64,000 nt of DNA from Apus apus (taxonomy: Eukaryota; Chordata; Aves; Apodiformes; Apodidae), in NCBI RefSeq assembly GCF_020740795.1, contig NC_067282.1, positions 177,324,274-177,388,273 on the forward strand, read 5' to 3'. The notes under the pieces are model-generated. The model saw only the letters and a program-made list of their open reading frames with translations. It searched no databases and was not told the origin of the DNA. How positions within the stretch are numbered: the first letter of the stretch is position 1; every line of letters begins with the position of its first letter. A program made the translations under genes and the position numbers. This document shows positions 23,301-33,856 of the stretch, piece by piece.

Positions 23301-26300
23301 AGCTCTCCAATAACCTGTCCTTGATCAAGTGTACAACCAGTTGAGCAAGAGTAGATGAAGCACAGCTCGGCTGAAGTGCTACCCTCTGTCTGAGCCCAAA
23401 GGGAAAAAGAAAGAACAGATAAAATAGAAGTGGGACCAGGACATCCAGAAAAATATAAATTATTCTCCCTTTTCTACCATGACATTGTTGGGGTTCTTTT
23501 GGTCCTCCAACTTTTTATTTATACCAGTGTTCTTTAACTGTGTTCTTCAGAGATTTCCCCTATCCTGATTTATATGGGGGTTGCACAGTTCATCTTCCTT
23601 TTTTTCCTTTTCCTGGATAATCTCATGCACCAATGAATATTCATTACAGTCTCTAAAAAGATAATTCACGGACCTACCCCTGTAATCCAGACCTGTCCAC
23701 TTCTGTCCATATTAAATTTCTGACCTCTTCCTCTAGTTTTTTTACATGGGAGGCTGTCTAAAATTGGCATAATCAAAATACTGCTGTTTTCCTTCCAATA
23801 AAACCCTGTGATCTGCCTTCATATGGGCAACTGAAGCATCCTTTGTCAAGATTCTCAAATCCAAGCTATCTTGAAATCTAAATTTTATTATTTTAAATGT
23901 CAAACCACTCTCTACTGCACCCTGAACTGCATCATATGTCTTTACCAGTCTAGTTGAAACCAAATTTGGTAAATGCAGATGGGACATATACTCAGTTAAA
24001 TACAATTTCTCACATGTCATAATTAATTTCACTCTTCTAGTCATTGTTAAATAGAATTTTACCCAAGGTTAGTAAAAGCTGTTTCCCTGTGAATTGTCAG
24101 CACTGTAATCTTTGGAAAATCAGAGAAGAGAACAAAATAATTCCATCATAACTTATTGATTTATTTAAATAAAAACATAGATCTCAGTATATGTAATTTT
24201 CTTTTTTTTTGTCTTTTTGAATAATACAGATTTTGAAATTTTAAAACCTGTGTTTTCCCTTAAAAACTATTTTTGTCTGAAGTTATCAATGAAAAAATAA
24301 CAGCAAAATGTTTTTTTCTGTCAACTGCTGTATGAGCAGAAGAAAAGTTTACTTACTGTTCCCTGCTCTTGGGTATTAACCTATTCTTATGAATTCCATT
24401 TGCAAGAAAAGGTACATCAGAGTTGAAGGCTTAATGCAAACATCTTACTTACTCATTTAGTAGCTTCTCTGCACTGTGAAGTACCTTGCATTTAGAATCT
24501 GAGAGAAGAGTATTTAGATAAATATGAACAAGTTTTATCACTAGCAAGCATGGCTGTAATTCTATTTCCATATCCAAAATTTGTTTTCGGGTTTTCCTTT
24601 ACAAGACAAGTCTCTTGAAATGTCATCTATAATAATGTAAAACTCATCTTAATTTCAAGCAAGATAAACTGAACATAAAGAAAATAATCCTAAAAACAAC
24701 GGCAACATTATCCAACATACATGTAACACTGTGCCTGCCATATCAGACAATCCTTTAGCTTTATGTAATCCACTCCCTAATATTTTTTCTTCTTCTTCTT
24801 TTTTTTTTTCTTTTTGTAAGCTATTAACATGGCAAATTTTCAGACTCCATTTCCTTTTCCAGATACTACGTATCACTTTCTCTTCCAGTTTGGTTTACAT
24901 TTACAATGCATTATCTGCTGTACAGGTTTCTCTGTTACTATTTTGAGTTACTATACCCATGGCTATTCATTTCTATCATAACACAGTTATCAAGATGGAA
25001 TTCCTCTCCAACATCATCAGTAATTCTTTTCTGGCTCAAGCATTTTCTAAAAGTAGCCTTTAGTATACATGGAATATTTTGTCTCTTTCAAGTTAATCTG
25101 TCCAGGCATTTACCTTTGTCAAGATAATAAAGTTTTGTGAGATCCACTGGAAGAGAAGATACATTTATGTTATACAATATGTCCAAATGAAAAGGAGATA
25201 AGGAATCTGGATGTCTCTCCATTACTCTCTTTTCTTCCCTGCTGATTTCACATATACTTCTTTTTACAGTGGTGAGATTTAAAATTTGTTTTCTTTTATA
25301 CATGAGATATGCTTCTGTCTTGAAGAGTGATGGCCGCAGTCAGAATATGAAAAATATGTCAAATGAAGAGTAGGAAAATAAACATATACAAAACTATACA
25401 TTTGATACATCGATATAGCACAGTTTACTATGTAACAAAGACAGAGACAGAACACAAAAAAATTCATAAGCTAGCAAGTGCATCTTTTATTATACTCTCA
25501 AACAAAAGTATTAGAATAAAATTTTTCTTCTGAGGTTTTAAGCAAACAAATTTAAATGCAGTTGAGCCATGTACCCGTCTCCTTACCATTGTGATCCTCT
25601 GATTTCCCTGTGGTTGCTGGTACAGAGACACAGGGTTTCCCCCAGGGCTCAAGTAAATACCACCACGTAACTAATAGGCAGCATCTTTCACTGTACTGCT
25701 CACTTCTGAGCAGTGAGACTATTAATTTTTCCAAAGTGAAATATTTTCTTTTCTACAGGTTTCAGCAAGACCTGGGATCTGGCCAATGAAATATTAACAT
25801 ACCTTCTAAACAGACAGTTTTACAGGTAATGAAAATGAATGCTTAAATATTATTTCTCCAATACAGTTCAATAGGATCATATTAGATAAAATATGTGGAA
25901 CAGAACAAAAGAAAATAATGTGTGCATAAATACATTGGCTAGCCAGAGACTTGTCTGAACTTGAAAACTTTATGACGTCAGTGACATTCAGTAGCATGCT
26001 TGCCAGTGGTGAAAACTGACAGTGCATATCCAGTCTAAAAATACAGCTTAGTTGAAAAACCTGGTATGAAAAGTCAGAAACAACAGCAATCAAATGTTGA
26101 CTGAATGTTACAGACTCAGATGTTAGTGTTTCACAGTCTTATGAGCTTTTCTTTCCCACTAGGCACCCTGCAGAAGACGATCTCTTAATTTCTAATTTGT
26201 AATGTTTCCTCTCCATATTTTAGTTGGAATAAAACACTGCAATCTTCTGCAGAAGAATAAATTTCAAGTATTTGTATATGGTCACAATTATTTGTTAGAC

Positions 26301-28055
26301 ATGCGTGTCTACTTATTAATTATGTGATTTAAAAAGCAAGGTAGGTTTCAGTGGCTAAAAAGAAGCACTATTTGTTAACTGACCCCATATTTCTTAGATA
26401 AATAATGCATATACTAATTGGGGGTTTTGTAACATTTCATATATTAAGACTATCACAGCTCATTCTGAACAGAATTTTACTAAATACATAATTGTCTATA
26501 TGCCAGCATGAATCCTTGGGGAAAAATTAATTGCTGAAAGTCATCAAGGATTTGAAAATCTGACTCAAATTAAGTAATAAACCACAACAAACTAAACAGA
26601 AGGCTAACTTTTCATAAGGAATACCTGGCTATATTTTTCAAAAAAATCATGTTTAAAATGCACATTGCATTCATATCATATCCTATCAAATCAATGTCCT
26701 GAGCAAGAGGACGTCTTATATATAAACTGCATAATGTTAGATTTATGAGCTAAGTGACTGTCAGCATATTTACATAACTGATCATGCAAGCTTGGGTTTC
26801 CAGTGACTATCTGCTAAGCTTTTTTCCTTCAACACCATGATGTGGAGAAAGTTAAAGTGACAGCAGGCAACACAGTGGTTCTATGGTGAAAGATTTGAAA
26901 AGTAACAGGATAAATATTTAGAGATGAGCATATAAAAGTTTTTTTTTTTTCTTACATTAAAATTGTACTATAGAATTTTAATTTTGCTGATCACCTATAT
27001 CAAACCAATGAAAGAATATGTCGGTGGAGTAAAAATGTTTAATTTTAGTTTGGAAAATGGCTCATATATTTCAAAATATACTTTAAAAGATTTCACTACA
27101 ATCGCAAACCTCCAATTCAAGCTGCTTATCAGAGTTATTTCACATGAACAAACTGGCATAACAGTATTTGTTTAACTCATTTATGCTGGTTGTTTTTTAA
27201 GCAGGAAAGATGAGAACAGGACAGTGGGAAATACTCTCATTCACTTAGTCACACAACTCTTTCAGTTATTATTGCATTGAAATAGCAATAGCAATCGCCA
27301 CCAAGGCTGCAATATCCAAATTTAAAATAATATCTATTGCAGATTGTGACATTGTTTTTGCAAATCTGAATGTGTATTCAAACAAGGGGGGACTAAGATC
27401 GATCTTGTCATTCACAAAGTGCCACTGCAAAGTTCAAATCAAGATTTAGCACTAATTTTTCACTTTCTGTGCCAGATGAACCCCTGTGAGCACAACAAAT
27501 TTGGTAGTGAACACAGTAGCCAACACATCATTTCCAAAATCACTTTTAAACACACACAAGGAATAGTTGGAGGGAGCACATACAGAAAGCATAACATTTT
27601 CACACTTTGCCTCTAGTTTACATGCTAAATATAGTTAATTATTGCTGTAGGTTAGGGACTGGTAAAATTACAGAGGAGATATGGTAAATGGAAAAGACAA
27701 AATGAGAAGTACGTGGGTAATGAAGAGACAACAGTAAGACGAGGCAAGGGATGAGGCCATGAAAAAACTCCCCTCCTACACATGGCCTTCATCTTCTCTG
27801 GAAAGTAAGATGTACTACATCTGACGTGCTATTATTTTTGCCAACAAGTAAAATAAACTTTCTGTGTTTATCAGCCCTCCAAGTGTGTGCTATGTTGTCC
27901 TTTAATTGCTGGGGGTGCTGCTGGATAAGGACAGGGGCATGGGTCCTTAGGGGCTGTGGGTAGTTGAGTCACTCATCCCCTGCAGGCCATGGACAAGCTT
28001 CAGGCAGAAGCAGCGAGGATTTTTATATATCTTTGTGTTTTTGCAAGCAGCCATA
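20311..28055. other. Long AT-rich non-coding stretch
   Basis: About 7.7 kb without a supportable gene or recognisable transposon. The longest open frame is 100 codons (24044-23742, minus) with no known motif. A polypyrimidine run lies at 24783-24816. A 33-base minus-strand segment (25114-25146) inside a 71-codon frame has splice-like borders but is too short to call. Confidence 0.5.
24783..24816. repeat. Polypyrimidine (T/C) tract
   Basis: T-rich run with interspersed C (ttttttcttcttcttc and on). Low-complexity sequence. Confidence 0.8.
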
Positions 28056-28092
28056 GCACCACTTTTCCAACCTAAATGATTTTATGATTCTA
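28056..28092 (+). mobile_element. Possible CR1 3' terminal remnant
   Basis: The sequence ttttccaacctaaatgattttatgattctag resembles the last 35 or so bases of CR1 (cccttccaacc, then octamers). Nothing convincing lies upstream, so this is a minimal, uncertain remnant. Confidence 0.4.
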
Positions 28093-29049
28093 GATTCACT
28101 AGCCCATGCTTCCAATACTACAGTTATGCTGCCCTGAAACATGTTAACATAAGAGGACAAAGTTGTCATCATGTTCCATAAATAAGTAGCAAGTATTTAG
28201 ATTATTTACCTAAACATTGATGCATTTATAGCAGCATTATTTTCTGATAATGTTAAACATGAGCTAAATATACAAAATTTCTATTGTGTATCTCCCTGAG
28301 GGACACAGACATAGGAGTTTCTAAATGAAACTCAGAAAAATATGAATTCTTACCTGTTTTATATTTTGTGCCTATGAAATAATGTGCATCACAGAATTAG
28401 TAACAAATCTGTAACTGAAATATTGTAAAACTAAATCCTGAAAAATAGGTCAAAAGACATAAACATAATTGCAGTTTTTTCTCTCTAAATAGAATATTAA
28501 CTATCTGCATTAAGTAAGGGAATTATCCCATTCCTGTTCAAGCATTGACACCTCTTGCAATATGCTAAATCTTCACTGAGGGCCATCAATTTTTATTGCA
28601 AGGCAATAGTGTAGATTTTCCTTTGGTAACTGATTAGTTTTATTCGTATAGACACCTTTCATTTATGCAGAGAGAAATGAGGAAAATGTGTATTTGAACC
28701 CATTTGTAGATTTAATGGCAGATTATGGTGAATAAACACTGCTCATCAGTTCAGTTTTTTCAGTTTCCTTAACTGGCAGATGTTTAAAGAGCTGGAGCAG
28801 CATCAGTGCTGAACGTCTGCTTTCTTAATTAATTATCTATAATTTAAAACTTTGCAGTCTACAATTAAATAGTTTGAATCTATATGCTAATTTAAATTAC
28901 TTGTATTTTTATATTTCCATTCTGAAAGGATGTGCTTATGATTCAGACATCAACTAGGCAGCACACAATATGTTTTGAAAAGCATTTTATAAAAAACGTA
29001 GAAATTCTAAGACATTTACATGTTTCATATTGCATTTACTTCAGGGAGA
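28093..29049. other. AT-rich non-coding stretch
   Basis: No gene or identifiable repeat seen. Confidence 0.5.
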
Positions 29050-29335
29050 TGCCCCCAACAACCACAGCAAGCCCCCATAGAACTGAGGAGGAAAGGAGGA
29101 CCCTGATAATCATCTGCATGGGTCAAGGGCATTCATCCTACCTGACCCACAAGGCAGAACGGTGAGCACCCTGTGGAGAGCCAAGCCTTCAGCTCTGACT
29201 GGGAGGTCTGCACCATCCATCCCTGTGGTGACTGATGTCTCCACCCAGATGGAGCTGCTGAAGGGAGAGGTTGTCATGCAGACTTCAGACTGCGGAATTG
29301 TCTAGACTGCTTGCATGTGTCAGGGCGAGGTGGCC
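29050..29335 (+). mobile_element. CR1 ORF1-like fragment
   Basis: A GC-richer island in AT-rich DNA. One frame reads VTDVSTQMELLKGEVVMQTS followed by DCGIV, a TAG stop, then TACMCQGEVACNLK. Spaced QT/QM motifs followed by a Cys-rich DCG-x-CxC-EVA stretch fit the middle of CR1 ORF1 proteins as I remember them. In those this region precedes a short coiled coil. ORF1 is an RNA-binding or chaperone protein of the LINE. One stop interrupts the frame. No 3' UTR is attached, and the separate CR1 at 29971 is on the opposite strand, so this is not its missing part. The assignment rests on motif resemblance only. Confidence 0.45.
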
Positions 29336-29955
29336 TGCAATTTGAAGAACATTTGCTGTAAAATTAATTTCTCATATATCATCTCTGCTCTTTTTAATAA
29401 TCCGTATCAGGTATTAGCTGACATAAAGCATTGAGTAAACAGCAGACTATCACCCTCTGACTGTTAAAACCATGTGTTTTATTTCCTGAAAGATAACAAT
29501 AATTGTCTTTTGGAGATAGTTCTGCCCTACAAGCAGAAAAGACCTCAGCTCTTATGGTAGGATCCAGAACCTAAATGGATTTTTTAGGTCTATTTCATGA
29601 TGAAGAAACACCAAGTCCTCCATAAATCTTCTAAGCTCAGATTCTCACATCAAACTTCAACCATTTAACTGAGGTTGTACTCACATGCTGGGCATTGCTC
29701 AGTTGATTTTTGGAGATGGCTCCCTTCAGAACATGCTCTAGGGCTTACATGGATCGAGTCACCCTATGAAGGTACCAATCTCTTTTCAGTGACTCTAAAA
29801 GAGCCTTTGGTTGCCTCACTGATGTTTTGTGAATCTGAACCTTGAGTTTTTTAATATAATTTAGTACTCTGCATAGCAGATTACCATCAAAAAGCTTAGA
29901 AAAGTGAAAACTAAGGCTGAATTATCTCCTACTTCTGCTTGAATTTTATTACATA

Positions 29956-29968
29956 TATTAATATTGAA
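29956..29968. repeat. Target-site duplication, left copy
   Basis: The 13-mer tattaatattgaa recurs exactly at 30664-30676, just beyond the other end of the CR1 copy. Two bases (tt) separate it from the octamer end of the element. Confidence 0.65.
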
Positions 29969-29970
29969 TT

Positions 29971-30650
29971 CATAGAATCATAGAATCCTAGGGGTTGGAA
30001 GGGACCTCGAAAGATCATCTAGTCCAACCCCCCTGCCAGAGCAGGGTCACCTAGAGTACATCACACAGGAAGGCGTCCAGGCGGGTTTTGAATGTCTCCA
30101 GCGAAGGAGACTCCACAACCTCTCTGGGCAGCCTGTTCCAGTGCTCTGTCACTCTTACAGTAAAAAAATTTTTCCTGATATTCATCTTAAACCTCCTATG
30201 CTCCAACTTGTATCCATTACTCCTTGTCCTATCACTGGTCTTCACTGAAAAAAGCTTAACTCCATCGCCTTGACACTCACCCTTTACATATTTGTAAACA
30301 TTGATGAGGTCCCCCCTCAGTCTCCTTTTCTCCAAACTAAAGAGACCCAGCTCCCTCAGCCTTTCCTCATAAGGGAGATGTTCCACTCCCTTAATCATCC
30401 TTGTGGCTCTGCGCTGGACTCTTTCAAGCACTTCCCTGTCCTTCTTGAACTGAGGGGCCCAGAACTGGACACAATATTCCAGATGTGGCCTCACCAATGC
30501 AGAATAGAGGGGGAGGAGAACCTCTCTTGACCTACTAACCACACCCTTTCTAATACACCCCAGGATGCCATTGGCCTTCTTAGCCACAAGGGCACACTGC
30601 TGACTCATGGTCATCCTCCTGTCTACCATGACCCCCAGGTCCCTTTCACC
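29971..30650 (-). mobile_element. CR1 LINE, well-preserved 5'-truncated copy
   Basis: Minus-strand CR1 with an almost undamaged 3' end. On the plus strand it begins catagaatcatagaatcctag, the complement of two perfect ATTCTATG octamers, followed by the 3' UTR (ggttggaagggacctcgaaa). The upstream part is an open RT C-terminal frame. It is 5'-truncated around 30650 (cccccaggtccctttcacc). The uninterrupted frame, intact octamers and a flanking 13-bp direct repeat make it the youngest CR1 in the window. It is the same subfamily as 2512-3155. Confidence 0.95.
30051..30629 (-). pseudogene. CR1 ORF2 C-terminal remnant, open for 192 codons
   Basis: C-terminal region of the CR1 reverse-transcriptase ORF, read on the minus strand with no stop or frameshift. 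Landmarks are [59 protein letters not shown] and [19 protein letters not shown], ending at the natural stop. The catalytic palm and the endonuclease are absent because of 5' truncation, so the fragment has no enzymatic capacity. The Met used for the frame is internal to the original protein and is not a real start. Confidence 0.93.
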
Positions 30651-30663
30651 TACTAATATTAAT

Positions 30664-30676
30664 TATTAATATTGAA
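30664..30676. repeat. Target-site duplication, right copy
   Basis: Exact match to 29956-29968. The preceding bases, cctactaatattaat, mark the junction with the truncated CR1 5' end, so a few extra bases lie between the element and the repeat. Confidence 0.65.
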
Positions 30677-32299
30677 ATTTGCTTTGATCCCACAGAATTA
30701 TGAAGCTGCAGGTTCCCCAACTTCTTTCTTGACAGATTATTCACTGTTGGAGAGTACTCAGGCTAACAATTACTTAAAAAAAAAAATATTTTCCACCAAA
30801 CCTACTGCTTTTTTTTTTTTCACAGAAATGTTGAAAAGAAGGTTTAAATATTTCTGCTTTAATTCACATATCTCAGCCAGATTATTCAGAATTCTGTTGA
30901 TTACATCACATTTTACACAAAGGAAACATCTGAATAACATTCACTCTACAGGCAAGTTTAAAAGTTCACAGTGAAGGCAACTTGTACTTCATGTTAACTC
31001 TATTGTTTATAGCTGTTAGCTTATCATTAAGAGATCCCATTCCTGGTGCCTACACTTGAAATTAGTAGGAGTTTTATGTGAGCAAATGGAACACTATGTA
31101 CTTTTCTCATTTCTTAAATGTTCGCAGAAAGAAATTAAAAAGATTTGTTCTAGGTCTTAGCAACTAAATCCAAAATTAATTATGTAAGTAAGTGAAGTAT
31201 TTTTTAATCCATGTTAAACACAGTAGTACCTAGCAAGTTTAACAGAAATAAGAGTTTCTGTTTTGTCTCTACAGTTAGTTAAACCTATTTGGATTTCCTT
31301 ATGGCACAATTACAAATCTGATATTGAGTCCTCAATAACTGGGAGCCAAGCATGCAATGGCTTATTCATCTCGGGTTGGCTTTTTAATACTTTTTGAAAA
31401 TCAGGACTCTCTCCTCTTAAGGTCTCTAAAAGGATATGCTTGACTTCCAAAATCACTAGCTGCTACTGAAAATCACTGCAAGGATTTGATAGGAAGTTTG
31501 AACACATTTGCTCTTTTTCTAACAGGATAAAAATTGAAAATTACTTTCTCTACTTTTTCTCTATTAATAAGCTGTATTTGAAACAAAACCTCAGAGGGAG
31601 GCAGATGAAAGTTTTTTAGAAACACTGAAAACTTCTGATGGCATTTGCTAAAAATACATGCACAGGTAAATGCATTACTTTGACTGAAAGATAATAGAAC
31701 TTTCTACCCCAAATCATTTTGGGATAAATGCAAAGAGTTATTTGGGCATCTAGAAGTCAGAACAAGTTCCTTGTTGTATCATTTAGAGATAGTGAGTCTA
31801 ATGCCTGTTGCATATTTATTTCTCACTCTCTTTCTCATGCATACATATAGATGTTTCTTAATACTGTAGGTATCTGAAGCATGAAAAGGCACCTTCACAA
31901 AAGGTTTCAGGTGTCCCACTACCTCTTTAGTGACTTAACATCTTCAGTCTTCAGTGAATAGCCAGGCTCTCTATACAACAACCAGAGGAAGAAGAATTGA
32001 CTAGGGAAGAATGAGATATCCAAAGTGCAATGAACAAGAAAATGTCCAAATAGTCCAAAGGCAGGAAAGTTAGTCTCTAAGACTGCATCAATCCTAGTAA
32101 GTTAAAATGCCTAGGCAGAGCCTCAGGCATAGCTTTGTCTTGGGAAAATTAGTACCAGGTGAAGCAACACCCAGAGATCAGGAGTTTACAGGGGGTCCTG
32201 AATCTTGGTCTATATGATCTGTGTCTTTCTACCACCTTTTTTTGTCCTGTCAAAATATCTTGCCACTCTGAGATGTTGTTTAGTAAAAGTATCTCTTTT
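30677..32299. other. AT-rich non-coding stretch
   Basis: No gene or identifiable repeat seen. Confidence 0.5.
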
Positions 32300-33475
32300 G
32301 TCCATCAAATTTGTCAGGCACAATTTGCCCTTGGTGAAGCCATGCTGATTGCCACTAACTACCTCCACGCTTCCCTCGTGTCTTAGCAGAACCTTCATGA
32401 GGAGCTGCTCCACGATCTTGCTGGGCACAGAGGTGAGACTGACTGGCCTGTAGTTCTCTGGGTCTTCCTTTCTTTTCTTTTTCACAATGGGGGTTATGTT
32501 TTCCCTTTTCCAGTTAGTGAGAACTTCTCCAGACTGCCACGACTTTTCAAATATGATGGAAAGTGGCTTTACAACTTTATCCACAAGTTTCCTTGAGAGT
32601 TGTGAATGGATCTTGTCAGGTCCCACTGACTTGTGCGCTTTCAGGTTCTTTAGATGGTCTTGAACCTGTTCTTCTACAGTGGGTGGATCTTCCTTCCCTG
32701 TCTTTTCCTTCTGCAGCTTGGATGGTGTGGCCAGAGCCCTTGTCAGTGAAGACTGAGGCAAAAATATCACTGAGTACCTCAGCCTTCTCCATAACCTACG
32801 TGACCACATCTCCCATTTCCTTCTGGAGAGGGCCCACATTTTCCCTAGTCCTACTTTTATCACTGATGTATCTGTAGAGGCTTTTCTTGTTACCTCTGGT
32901 GTTCGCGGCCAGATTTAATTCTATCTAGACTTTAGCTTTCCTAGCATGATCCCCAACTGCTTGGACAACTTCTTTGTACTCCTACCAGGCTACCTATCCT
33001 TGCTTCCACACTCTGTAGACATCCTTTTTACATCTAAGTGTATCCAGGATCTCTTTCTTCATCCATGCAGGTCTCCCAGCATTCTTGTTTACCTTCCTCT
33101 TTGTTGGGACATGTTGCTCCTGAGCTTGAACAAGATGATCATTGAATATTGACCAACTTTCTTGGGTTATTCTCCCCTCCATGGCTTTATACCGTGGTAC
33201 CCTACCAAGCAGATCCCCAAAGAGGTCAGATTCTGCTCAAATGAAGTCCAGGGTAGTGAGCTTGCTGCACACCATCCTTGTCACCCTAAGGATCCTGAAT
33301 TCCTCCATTTTGTGGTCACTTCAGCCAAGGCTGCCCTTAAGCTTCATGTTGTCCAGCAGCCCGTCCTTGTTGCTGAGAACAAGGTCCAGCATAGCACCTT
33401 TTCTCAATGCTTCCTCTACAATTTGAAGAAAGAAATTGTTCTCAATAGTTTCCAGGAACCTCCTAGGTTGCTGGT
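32300..33475 (-). mobile_element. CR1 LINE ORF2 fragment: endonuclease end to early RT, lacking the 3' end
   Basis: Minus-strand CR1. The reading starts at about 33475 with FLETIENNFFLQIVEEALRK, then AMLDLVLSNKDGLLDNM and SDHK (33320-33309). The SDH is the conserved C-terminal motif of APE-type endonucleases and includes the catalytic His. A linker follows (AGRPAWMKKEILDTLRCKKD, then VYRVWKQG). The early RT domain follows ([51 protein letters not shown]). Stops occur, for example one directly before SDHK. Homology ends near 32300 before motif A, and no palm, 3' UTR or octamers follow. That is unusual for CR1, which normally loses its 5' end. Confidence 0.88.
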
Positions 33476-33856
33476 GCCTTGTTGTGTTGTCCCTCCAACA
33501 GGGAGGGCTGCCTTACTCAGCTCTGTCAACTTACCTGATGCCGTATGTTTTACCTCTTCAGTCTGCAGAACTGTGAAGTGGCGCTGCAGGGGCACCTCTG
33601 GCTTTGAGGGAGGTCTCTTCCTCTGCTGGTTTTTACCTCTGAAAGTTTCCATTCCTCCTCTAGATTATTTTCTTCCCTCCTTTCTGTGTGTGCTGCTGGG
33701 GGAGTTATTGGCTGCTTGGCCATACAGTCTAGGTTCACAGCAGTCTGGACCTGTATCCATCCATCTCCTTTTTTGCCTCCCTGATGTTGCACAGCCTTTC
33801 ACAGTTTCCTGCAGCTCAGCCACCTGCTGTGGGAAGTCCTCCACCTGGACATAACA
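33476..33856 (-). mobile_element. CR1 ORF1 fragment fused to the endonuclease region
   Basis: Directly upstream of the ORF2 fragment, in the same orientation. Minus-strand frames read VEDFPQQVAELQETVKGCAT (33853 down) and, further on, VPLQRHFTVLQTEEVKHTAS. The first resembles the short coiled coil of CR1 ORF1 and the second its VPLQNRFxxLQ-type segment. The rest of ORF1 and most of the endonuclease are missing between about 33480 and the FLETIENN start, so an internal deletion has joined ORF1 to the endonuclease C terminus. The frame is broken several times. Confidence 0.6.

Noticed and set aside
23742..24044. 100-codon minus-strand open frame
   Set aside because: No motif, no splice or promoter context, and a length expected by chance in 64 kb on two strands.
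25088..25303. Minus-strand frame with possible internal exon 25114-25146
   Set aside because: Only 33 bases between borders, no family resemblance and no compatible neighbours.
33162..33854. 230-codon plus-strand open frame
   Set aside because: It is the antisense of a CR1 ORF1/endonuclease fragment; the minus strand carries recognisable LINE motifs.
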